A DNA stretch of 64,000 bases from Limnephilus marmoratus (taxonomy: Eukaryota; Arthropoda; Insecta; Trichoptera; Limnephilidae). Shown here one piece after another: positions 43,959 to 56,600 of the stretch; position 1 is the stretch's first letter; every line of letters begins with the position of its first letter. The position numbers were made by a program, and so were the translations under genes. Where the stretch lies: the NCBI GenBank assembly GCA_917880885.1, contig OU862919.1:12232001-12296000 (forward strand), in the 5' to 3' direction. Under the pieces are notes generated by a model. It had not been told where the DNA came from, did no database searches, and saw only the letters and a list, made by a program, of their open reading frames with translations.

Positions 43959-44420
43959 TTTTATATTAATAATATTCAATAAAAATACTACTTGACAGCT
44001 AAGGGCTTCTAACGTCCAATGTCGGTTGAAAGGAAGACAAAGCCGTTCAACAAAAGATATTATCAAATGTATAGAGCTGACTTCAAAATGATGGGAATGA
44101 TAAAGCTCTTTTACTTTGACGTAGAAGTTGCTAGTAGATAAAGTTTGCCGTTAACGTTATGCGGCTATGTCAGTAGATATCAGCAGTGTCGGTGTGAAGT
44201 GAGCGGAATAAAGTCAGTAGGTTGGTAGCCATGCTTGTATATTGTACGAATGTTGACCAATGGCAAGACCGAACTAGATGAAAGTGTTTTTCTATCATGG
44301 CAGGAGGCCTCTATGTGTCAATTATGTATTGAAATGTAAACTTATGCTGTTTTAGTGAAAATTGTGAAGGAGGTGTTAGTTTTTCGCATGTTTTATTGAC
44401 ATGATATTATTCTTCGTAAG
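43959..44420. promoter_or_regulatory. Divergent promoter region of ARMC5 and the BCR-like gene
   Basis: 462 bp separate the two ATG codons, so both 5' UTRs and core promoters must fit here unless untranslated exons lie elsewhere. A CCAAT box is at 44257-44261. I see no clear TATA box. Confidence 0.6.
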
Positions 44421-44684
44421 ATGAGTGTTTTTGGCGACTTTCAGCGGGTATGGATGCAGCGGTTTCCCGAAAGTGCCCTTCCTGCAGCTTGGGAAGAGGA
44501 CGTACGGGCAAATCTGTCTAAACACAAACAAAAAGTTGCTATTCTGAGGGAAGAGCTAGAGAAGGAAGAGTTCTACGTAGAATATTTGGAGCGGTTGTTG
44601 TTGGATGTGGAAAAACATAAGACAAACCCGCTTCCCATCCGCACCGCTCCCCCGCCCCCAGAAGTCGATGACAATAGTGATAAG
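44421..44684 (+). CDS. BCR: BCR-like exon 1 (residues 1-88)
   Basis: Begins ATG at MSVFGDFQRVW. Donor GATAAG|GTACGT, phase 0. Contains the whole coiled-coil domain and a proline run (APPPPEV). Confidence 0.9.
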
Positions 44685-47600
44685 GTACGTGATAGCACTC
44701 CTTATATTTATCGTCGCCCCCGACTATGTAGTTATCCTGTCAACATTAAATATATCTGATATCTTCCCCGCACTACATTTCTACTATGTGATCAACATTA
44801 ACACAGTTTGATTCAGTTTTTTTCCAGCATTTGGGTTGGGCTATAGTCTGACACACCTGTCAGTAATGGCAGAATCGGGATCTTGAGATTGTTATCTTTT
44901 GTAAACAAACGCATTAGTCATGTTTTACAGCATGTTATTATCCATATCTTATTCTATAATTGTAAACGGTAATGTTTATTGTTCCAGGAAAAGATTAACA
45001 ACTTGGCTGCTAGCGAAAACACTACTGATAAGTCTTTAGCGAGTGAGGAACAAACTCCAGATCCAAGTGTTATAAGTGTGGATGAAGAGGAAGTTATATT
45101 AAGACAAAAGACAAGTAGTGCTATTGGGCATAGGAACTCAATAAATCAGTGCATTAGTGAGTTATCTTCCAGTCTAAGTGAACAGTTTAGAAGGTGCACT
45201 AGTGAGTTACCCCAGAAGACAGAAGTAAAAGAACCAGGTAAGATTATCAATTTTTATTATTGCTGTGTTGTATTATATTATCCAATAGGATTATTTAATT
45301 CAAACAACATTTTAAATTAATAACAATTATGGAGATATCCTAATAAACCAAACATTTATAATAATAAATGTTTGGTTTATTAGGTAATCCCCATAATTGT
45401 TTAATTATTCTGAATGAAAAGTTTGTAACCATTCATAAGATGACAGCATTAGTTTATTTCAAGGGTCAATATCTTTAAAAATTGCAAAAGAAATTCTAAA
45501 ATGTGGTTTAAATATAGCTTTTAGAACCAATAATAATATGGTAACAAGCCTTAAAAACTCAAACAGTAGAAATCCTAAACTCAATAACGGTGGCATATAT
45601 GAATTAAAATGTGACCACGCCGACTGTAACGCTACATACATCGGACAAACAGGTAGGGCATTCTCAACTAGATTCAAAGAACATATAAGATGTTATAAAA
45701 ATAAAAACACCTCTTCAAAATTCGCTGAACATCTCTTAGTGAATAATCACGTTCCACTTAAAAATAACCAGCCAAAACCATTACATATTGAACGAAAGGG
45801 TCTTAGATTAAATTTGCTTGAACAATTAGAAATCAATAAACGAACGAATGACCCCAACATAACGCTAATTAATAAAGTAAGGAAAATTATTTATTCCCCA
45901 CTACTTAGTATGTTTACCAAACCTAAAAAATATTATGCACTTAAATGAGTCATAGCAATAACGTCATTCTAAATCAATTAAGAAAACCCTTACACTTAGT
46001 GCAAGGCAAACCAAAGGGAAATACTCCGAATCCCACATTAGCACTCTCTCAATTAGTGTCTCTACAAATTGGTTTAACCGGTAATAAATCAACTTAGACA
46101 CCTTTAAAAATTAACATTTAAAATCTTATAAATAAGTGGTCCATACGTAGCTTCACCACAGTTTGAAAATGACCTTAAAAGTCGAAACAGCTGTAACTAA
46201 AACACTTACCAAAAAACTTGCAGAACTCGATAATAACATTATCAAATTTAATTTTAATTAAATTTCTAAAAATTATTTCAAGGGTGCCTAAACGGTGGAT
46301 GTGGAGAGATTTCAAAGTCGATCGCCATCATTATTTCGTATATGAAATTATTTTCTCTCAACTCCCTGTACAAAATTTGGGTAATGACTATAAAGATATT
46401 GTTGATGTATTCAACACATCATTCACCAAATATAAACAAGTCATTACCCAATTTATATCGGAAAGAAGAACATCAATTTCAATTTAATGTAACTAAACAA
46501 ATAAAGTAACGTAGCTCTGCTTCAACTTATCTTACCAAAGTAATGTACTTTTCCTAGTATTATTTTTTCCATCTGGCGTGGTGGAGTATTTAGTTTTTGC
46601 TTTATTCTGTTTTTATTTTGTTTTTGTTTTTTATTTTGATTTTGATTTTGTCTTCTTTTTTTTGCTTGGTTTTGTTGTGCTTATTTAGATGTTCTTTGTA
46701 ATGAATAAAAAAATAACATGTAAATGCCCCGCCGGGCGTGAAATTCAAAATTCAAAAAATTCAAAATACAAATTCACTCTACCGTTACCGATCCCTTGTT
46801 AGGAAAACACTGTTGAAGTTTGAAAACCATTTACCTATCATTATTTTAATTTTTTATTCTACGGCTTCTATAAAGTGTAGTATTGTCTATCACGTATTGA
46901 TATACATTTTTATTATTTTACATTTATTATTTATTATAACTTATTTGTTTCAATATAATTAATCCATATTTACGAGTGTTGTGGAATGTTAATACTTTTC
47001 TTGTTATTTTTAATTAAAAAATTTAGTTTTTGATAATATTTGAATGCATTTTTTTTATTCTTCCCCCTTCATGAAAAACATTGTTAACGGTTAATTTAGG
47101 ATAAACTAGTGTTGTCATCTTATGCATATTTACCAAAATTCTTGTAATCAGAACTGACTTAACCCCTCAGGACTCCAGCCTATTTTATCGGAAGGTCAAA
47201 ATATTTCCGCATTGCAATAATATTAAAATAAATAGAATATTTCTGAATGTATCCGAAAACTAAAATCTGTTTTTGTCGAAATAGATTTATGTTTTTTTAA
47301 ATGTAAATATTTCGAATGCAAACATAAAAAAGTTTTGAAAATGACTCACCTTACGTTTTTTTTAACTAAATTACTGTTAACGGAAAAAATAAAACACACC
47401 TCTTTTATTAGACAAGTTTATTGTTAAATGCAAATATGAACTCACTTTTTTGTTGTTTCATGTAAAAATTCATAAAAAATTTACAAAGTTTTTTTTTTTT
47501 TTTTTTCAATTGTGGTCGGAAACTTTGGATGCATAAAGGTGTATATTTTAATTTGAATATAAATCGTACTGTTTTCTCTTTCTAACACCATTTAGATAAT

Positions 47601-50600
47601 ATTTCTAACCATGATAGTAAGAGAGACACAACAATTTCTATGAGTCCTAAATGAATTATTCCAAAAAGTGAACAAATTATGGGATATAATTGTGTTTATT
47701 ATAATTATGATCGCATTGATTCTTTAACTTTTTATCCTTATTTTGTATAGTTTCATCATTAATTTATTATATTTCTAATTACTCCATTTGTGGGCATTGT
47801 GGTGAAAGAAAATATTAATGGCTTAGAATTAAATTATTTTAATCTCCATGAATCATAATTTTGAAAAAACTGATATTGAGGGTTGTCAAACCTTCAAAAA
47901 TTAGATTTTGTGATATATTTTTTTTATTTTTGTGTCTGTATCTGATGTAAATTCTGAGATGGACTTTCATTTAGCATAAATATAAATTTTATATAGTTAA
48001 CCCTCCGCCTGTCACATCTTTTTTATAATGCGAGGTGTCGCGCGGGGTCGCGGAGGACCCCCGAAATAAATATGATTAAAATGTTGTTATAGCTTACATT
48101 TTATGTGTTATTTTAACTGATTATAGTCAGGTGATAATGACTGCATTGAAATATTAAAAATTAGAAATTTATTTTCAATGTAAAAGCTTAAAAATCAACA
48201 AGGAACATTTTTTTATAATTTTGAATCATTATTTTTTAATAGAAAACTTTTTAAAAAAATCTCACCAATTTTTCAAACTTATAACTATTTGAGATTGATA
48301 CAGACTTATTATTATTATTAAAAAAAAATCAACAAAATGTGGAAAAACCTATAAACTTGGTTTTTAATTATATTTTGTTGATTTTTTTGGGCCTCACCGA
48401 AACACAAGTCTGTATCTCACATTGCACATGCGCCGACTGAATGTTGGCGGCGCTAGTGTCAAGTATAGTCCATTTTAGGAAGCTACCTAAAGTAAGGAAT
48501 CAGTGGGAACATTTAAAATGTACATAATTAGGAACTCCAGTGAAAAATATTATGGCTTTAAAAAAATATGTTCATATTGACCAATAAACGCTGATTCTGA
48601 ATATATAAGTTTTATTTAATAATATTAAATGCAGAGTTTTTAAAAAATTATTAAAAAGTCCATTTTCAATCGGGGTCATAGAAATACGCCGTCAAGTTGG
48701 TATTATTGAAATGTTTAGTGGTGACGTCACTGAACACCGTAAAGTCATTGTATAGGAATGTAGGTATGACACAAGCTATCATATTAACAATGTTTCATCT
48801 TATTTGTTTATTTACATACTGTTTGTAGAGATTTAGTTGTTGTGTTTATTGAAACATTATTTAGGCCTAAATAATTCAGTTTCAAAAATGAAGGTATCTC
48901 TTATGAGTTTATCTCTATTATTGAAAATATTCAAAAACTACTGCACAAAAAAAATAGTAATGCTACTCTAGGCAGAATAACTCTGAATTTCAAAATGGCG
49001 CCAGTTGAACAGCTGATTGCCCGATCTTATAGTAACTTTTCGGGAGCGGTGACATCAAACGTTTTCGGGGATCTTGAAAAATGAAAACTTTGACAATTAT
49101 TTTAACTATTAAAACTAACTCTAAAGATAAATATGCAGTTATTTAAGTTACAAGGTCCATTATTCATTAAAAATAAAAAAATAAAAATTGGCCTGTAGTT
49201 CCTTGATAGCATTCCTGTAAAACCTGGACTTTTAAAGACCCCACACGACGGGTCGAGGGTTAAGGAGATACAATGTTTTTTTCCCATAAAAGAGAATTTA
49301 CAATGTATTTTAGTATGTTTATGTCTGTGGGATGGTGGTTTTGGGTTATTTGCAATATTTGAACACAAAAAATATAGACTATCTTTGGTACATTTCAGTG
49401 CTTAACTTATTTTCGATCAAAATTGGAGGCACAATATTTTAATTCTAAACCGTCGATACGTTGTTATTATATTCAAAAATATTTTCATCAAAAGGTTTTC
49501 TTTTATCTTATTGCGGATTATAGTTATTTGAATTTAGTTGTTTATTTTTTTATAAATATTGGTGTCTCATGCAATTTTTTTTGCCATGAATGGAAACAAT
49601 GTTTAGATTACATTTTTTTTTTAAGTAGGTGTGATGATTCAAAATAATGACGTATTATGTAATGGGTATAGATATCGCAACAAGATTTGAGTCAAATACA
49701 GAACTTACACTTATACATTGCTTGCATAGTGCTTGTTTCAAACTCGTTATTCAACTTCGGAATAGAAAATTCTGAAATTATTCCAATTAGAAAAGCGAAA
49801 AAGTTCATTTTTAATATTAAAAGATTATTTTACATACACTATAAAATTTTTCAATCTGTAAAAACTTTGAAAAAATTACATTTTGAAAAAATACGCTGTT
49901 GTTCCGTATTGTAATATTTGTTCAATTTATTGTTTTTGAAGTTATTGGAAGGTTTTTATTTCTTGTAGCTCAGATTCAATTTTGTTAACCACTCAAACCC
50001 ATAAACTTATTTTTATGATAATACCGTAGAATCCAGATATAACGACCCTCAAGGGACCGGCGATACTTAGTCGTACTAACCGGATGACGCACAAAACGAC
50101 TGGATAATTTAAGCTTGTTTTTATTATGATACATATTGAATTAGGGATTTGAATTAATTTGTGTATTTATTTTATCTTAATTTATTTTAATTTTTTTATT
50201 TTATTCTCCGTTTTTTTTTTTATATTGGAGGCACTGCTGAAAACCAGCTGCATTCCAGGAGAAATCCTAAATTGTAGCTGAGCAGTGACCTTTTCATCAA
50301 TAGACTCAATGATAAAAGAACAAAATGTATAATAGTGTAAAAAATCTATTGATGAATGAACGTTTTTATTATTATATTATGTAATGTTATTGTAATTATT
50401 GTTATGAAATATGTAATAGTATAGATAGGTAAATAAAACATTTAATACAAATTATAACTTTAATGGCACGAAAACATTCAACATAACAAACATACATAAT
50501 GTACTGTAATCCAAAAAGATACAATGTACCTACATTCTATGTAAGTATATATGTAGTTACTAATGTAGAAAGTCTGTAATTTGAGTTTGTTTTTGGCCAA

Positions 50601-53600
50601 TTTTTGTTTGATAGTAAGAACTTCGCACAGCATTGTGAATACGTGACTATAGTCAAACAGAAACTAAGTGAACGGTCAAAGTCCAAAATCAGTAATAAAA
50701 TTTACAGGTAAAGCGACGCGAGAAGGTTCACAACTTGAAATTAATTTTACTAAACAAAAGGTTTTTTATTATGTTCGGGACTGAATTTAAGTCTGAATAA
50801 GGGTTGAATGAAAATGCGTAGGTGTTTAAAAGTACCTTCAAGGTGTCCGGTAACTCATATTACATATATATTTCAAAATCAAGAAATTTCTTAAGACAGT
50901 TTTTATCAGATGCTAATTAAGAAAGTGGTAACCAATTTATGAGATATTTAAATTTTAATAATATTTGATTTTTACCCCCGGCTGGGGTTTTATAAATTTA
51001 TTTTTTTAAAGACAAAAATACCTAAATGTGCACATCAACATAAAACAACATACTTTTTACAATACAATGAACTTGTTACATCAGTAAATTTTTATTTGTG
51101 ATTAAAAAATATTTATTTTACATTCCAATTACAGAGGGTTCTTCGAGGAATGTCACAAACTGATTTTCAAACCAATTTTTGAAGACTTTGGAATTCATTA
51201 CAGAATGGTAATCTGTATTCGACATAACCATTTTCGTAAGGAATACAATTTTACTCCCCCTGATAAAACCCGTTTTTACTGAACCACAATGCAAAATGAT
51301 CAGCTGGCTTCCTTTTCCAACTGGCACTTTTAAACCCCCATTGCCCTCACTATTTTGCCACGTGTGTGTAATCGAGTGATTTTGATTCACCCAAGTCTCG
51401 TCCAAATAGACTATTTGCCGTCAGTCGCTAGTTCATTTTCATTTTGATTTATTTTTCTCAAAAAGTCTACACGCGCTGTAGCAATGTCTAATCTTCCCAT
51501 TAAATACTTTTTCCATCTTTGCGTATTTTGAATTTTAAACCAATATCATGCAAAATACATCGCAATGACTCATGAGATCCAAAAAAAATATTTTATCCAC
51601 CAGAACTTTGTTAAGATTTGTAAGAGTGGGATATTGTCCATTGTCATAAAAATCCATCACACTGCGACGCATAACATCCTTTTTAAAATCTTCCAATCCC
51701 GTTGAGGCCACAAGCCTGCTGCCAATAAATGTATGGATGTCGTCAGTCCTGCTGCCAATAAATGTACTTGCTTGAAGTTCAATGTTTTGATGTATTCTGG
51801 ATTGTCACGGATTTTTTGGAAAAAACTTGATAACATTATAAACTATCGTTTTTTCACCTGCCTGCAATTCGTATCGTTGATATTAGATCACACAATATGT
51901 AATTACAATCACACCGATTAAATAAACGGAGTCAAAATGACATTAATAAAGTATAGGTATTAAATCGAAAATAAAGTAATGGACTGGTTTTTTATATTAT
52001 GAATCAATACAGTACTTATTACTGAATGTGGAATCATTAATTGTTTGCTTTTATAGTAAGTAGCATGATATAAATAACAATGGAATTTCCAAAGGATTTA
52101 GGCGCCTAATTCACGGGAATAACCGCCAATGGAATTTCTAAATTTTGTTTTGCAGCATGTAATTATTAGGTATCGTCTGAAATATTGTTTTTAGAATCCA
52201 GTTTAATGTATTTTCGAAAATAGGAATTTACGAGGGACGTATAAATAATAAGAAATGAAAAATACAAAAATATTAATAATATAATGGTGGAGTGCCTTTC
52301 GAGTTTGGGTTTTTCGGAGTTTTGACTGTACGTTAATCCCCGTGTGAAATTTTGGGAGTGCATTTGGTATCTGTTCGACTATAAACACTAATTGTAATGC
52401 GCCCTAGGAGTAGCCGGGCGCGGGGAGTAGGCGATGCGCGGGGCGGTGAGGTATTTGTGCGTAGGCTTTGTAAACAAACACTGCACGTCATTCTAAAAAT
52501 AGGCCGCTTTAAGTAGGTCGCTTAACACGGAGTCGTACTAAAAGGATACGTTTGCCTACTAAAAGCTATGAGTTTACCTTGTCGTCGCTAAAAACGGAAG
52601 ACCGTTATACACAAAGTTATTATAACTAAATTCTACTGGATAACACTACCAGAAATATGTGTGAAGTATGAGGCGTACCTGATAGATAAATTCGGGGTAT
52701 CTTTTGAATATTTTTAGACCTTGTTTCCATGATCTTATGTGTGGTTTGGACATTGGATTTATTTTGATGTAAAAATTATTGATGTCTCGATTTTAAGTTG
52801 GCACTCATATATCTCTGATTCACTTTGTAGTTAAATGGAAAATCTCAGATTTCATAGATTACTTAATTAAATTATACTGAAGGCAGCTATATTATTTCAT
52901 AAATAATGATACATTTTATTGGTAATCTAATAATAATATATTCTTTTCAGAAATATGTCATATTTTTCTATTATGGTTTATTTTTTGTTTTTCATTAGGC
53001 ACAGCTTTTCAGCATTTAGGGGCTACCTAGGAAAATTTTCCAATTTGGGATTTATTATTTACTTTAACAGCTGAATAAAAATATAAAAAAATAAATACTT
53101 ATCAATCTTATCTGCTAACTAGATAGTGGTTAAAAAGATAAAAATTACGCAGTTATCAATATTTCACAATAAGTGTGTGATCATATAATTGAATCTTCAT
53201 AAATCCTGCTATGAAGTGAATATTTATTAATATCAGCCCTAAAACTTATCATTTTTACAATAAATAAATACATTATTATACTTTAAATAACATCACATGA
53301 ACAGTAAGTACGTAAAAGATTTTGAGTATTTCCATAATGAAATGTACTGTTTATTATAGATAAGATAAAATTATAATACTATTATATACCTATGGTGGCT
53401 CTTGTATTTTCTCTTTGATAAGAAATTTGCTAATAGACTGAGTGCAGTCAATAAATTCTAGAATTTTAATAAAATGGAACTGAAAATTTTCATTACTATG
53501 GAAAGGGGTCGTCCATTAATCATGTAATGTTTTTTAGCAGCTTTTTAATCCCTCCCCACCCCCTGGTGATATGTGGTGAGGTTTTAGACTAAAGCACCCC

Positions 53601-56600
53601 CCCCCCCCCCCTCCAAAATCATGTGTATTTTTTTTAGTACAAAGTATTTTGAAATGTTCAGAATATTAGCACGAAAAATAAATACACGTGATATCACATT
53701 ATACCCCCCCCCCCCCCCCTCGTGATATTTCGTGAATTTTTCGCCGCCAAGACAAGACTGGGCAGACTTATCAAAAAAATACCCTTCAAAGGCCAATGTG
53801 TATTCTACTTGCAGTATTTATTTAATTAAAGCTTCAATAATATTTCAAAGCGATCAAATTTTCTAACTGAAAACACTTGATTTTGCATTACTTGGCAAAG
53901 CATCGCCTTGAACTATCGTAGCGCCCTCCATTTTACATGGTTTTTCCATGACTTGAACACTTTTACCAAATGATTATTTTCTAATGTTAATATGAAAGCA
54001 ATTCTTGGGCATCTGGCAGCTAGATTTCAACTGTGGGAATCAATTCTGCATACAATGGCTCATTGTTTATGATGTGTATTGTTTTATCTGATAATATTTG
54101 CCTTCATTTGCATTTACAACTAACTGTAGTCTTCATAATCTTCTGCTCGGAATACATAATATTATTTTAATTTATTATTATTAACTTTATTTGCTCACAG
54201 TATTTTCACTAATGAATAGGATGAAACCTTGCCAAGGTAACTTGGAAGTGTTTACTCACAGATTCTTTGTGAAGTTACATAGAACCTAAACTTATTTATT
54301 TTAATCACAGAGGTAGGTTAGAATAGTTTTAGGTTGACAAAATTATTTCTGCAGGTGACCAAATGACGAACTAACAAACAAACTACATATGACATGCTTA
54401 GCTTTGCAGTTGGTGGCGTCGCTAGTAGAGATTTTGTGGGTACTATAAATTATTCTACCAATTTAATAAATAGTTCATTTGTTTTGTAATATTGTATTCC
54501 CGGTTTTCTCCTCCAAAACTGGACCGATTTTTAAGATTTTTTTTATCATCTGTATTGGAAGAAAATATTATATTTCTGTTCGCTTTGCTTTTTTTAAAAT
54601 ACTTTTTCCAATTTATGTTCTGAACGTCCGTTGATGGCGTACTAACTACGCAATTTTAAGTGCCTTTAACCAACTAGCAGTTTCGTCGAAAGATGTTCTT
54701 ACGATCGTACAGGGCGGTTCAACCGCGAAGATTAATTATTCTCCGTACCAGCTTTTTAAAATAATAACTCAATATAATATATTTAAGGTTTTTTTTACAT
54801 TCTTATTTTGCTTGAATTGAAAAATTATAAATATTTATGACCAAAAAATAATTACAAAAAGTACATAATTTTAATGGTTTTATCATCACGCCTTTCAGCA
54901 TTTTTGATTGTGGGTATAAATTAAAGCAGGCAGCTGGTGTTAAGCGGTAATTTCAACGATTTTATTTCATTCAAAATTTGCTTTAATTTATACCTACATT
55001 CAAAAATGCTGAAAGGCGTGATGGTAAAACTATTAAAATTATGTACTTTTGTAATTATTTTTTTATCATAGTATTTATAATTTTTCAATAATGTCTAAGT
55101 AAAATAAGAATGTAAAAAAAATCTTAAATATAAGTTTGTCAGGCCGTCAATAAATAAACAAACTGAAGTATTTTCGTCACAAAACACGTGCGCGGATCTT
55201 TTTTTAATGATTTTATTTAAATTTAAATTAAAATTCTGAAACGTAGCCTTCCCTGATAATTTATTGATTTATTTACTGCGTGATTATATGATTTGAAATG
55301 TATGTTGTATAATACAAAATTTTGTTTAAATATTTAACAAATCTGCCAACGACTTATGGGGGCATTCAAGTGTTACGTAACGCAATTTTTGAAAATTTTT
55401 GACCCCTCCTCCCCCCCATGTAACGCGCCGTAATGTTTTTCCGTGCCCTCCCCCCCCCCCCCCCCCTAAACCTGAAAGTCACAATTAAGTTGCGCAAAGT
55501 ACTGGAAAGTCGCTTAAATACCTTTTTTCTTATTTTAATCGCGTTTGTGGTAATAAATAAAACTAGAGATTTCGAGAATGAAAAGGGTTGCCAACTTGGA
55601 AGATTTTAATTCCCTAGTTTTTTATCTAAATAAAGAAAAACGTGTTACGTAACGCGTTGTTCGAACCCCCCCTCCCCCTCCTCATCACGCACAGTAAAGT
55701 TTCACAAGACCCCCCCTTCCCTCCCCAAGTGCGTTACGTAATACTTGAACGGCCCCTATGGTATAATCTTATTATACTAACAATGAACATTTTTTCTCAA
55801 AATTCAATTCAACGATCTTTTGAAATCTTCTTTATAAATAAAAATGAATCCCCAAAATGTATGTACGCGCATAACCTCCGAACGACTGCACCAAATTGGA
55901 TAATTCTTTTATTTTTGTGTTCGTTATTGTCAGGACAAGGTTTATATAAAATTTCTGGTGAGCTCTGGCATCATGAAATTTGTATTAAAAAATTGCAATA
56001 TGTGGCACGCAACTGTTTTAAAACTGCTGAGGAAAGGATGTATGGGATGCGGGAGAGGGGAGGGGAACTCTGGTAGGGGGTTCGCGGGAGGGGGAGAGGG
56101 GAACCAGGGAGGGGGGAGGGGGAGTGGAACCTGGGAGGGGAAATTGGGAAGGGGTTCTTGGGATGGGGGAAGGGGAGGAGTGGAGTGGGGATGCGAAAGG
56201 GGGAGAGGGGAACCAGGGAGGGGGGAGGGGAATCTGGGAGGAGAAATTGGGAAGGGGGTTCACGGGATGGGGGAAGGGGGGTAGTGAAGTGGGGACGCGA
56301 GAAAGGAAGGGGAGGCGGAAGGGGATCGGGACGAATGGGAAAGGACACGCAAGGAGAAATAATTTCTTTTTTAAATGGCACAGCAACGCATGCCGGGTAC
56401 CAGCTAGTCAATTTATAATTTTATGTGGAAAAGAGTCAATACGTCTAAAATTTGATTTAAAAATGACATATTTCCAGTTTTCTCTGGTTATTCCCTCTTA
56501 AGGTTTTTTTTTATGGACATATCTGTGGTCGGTGTCTATATTATGTCACAATAAATTTGCAGTAATGGCAGTTGTTTTTGTGGTAGTATCAATATATAAT

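Larger units (their letters stand above)
54656..56501 (+). mobile_element. TTAAGAG element, copy 3, interrupted by two insertions
   Basis: The ends match copies 1 and 2 and also abut TTAA. It contains an inverted duplication (54786-55132), a GGGGCC-type MITE (55359-55756) and a GA-rich-core element (55828-56408). Removing the last two restores the order seen in the 721-bp copies. Confidence 0.8.
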
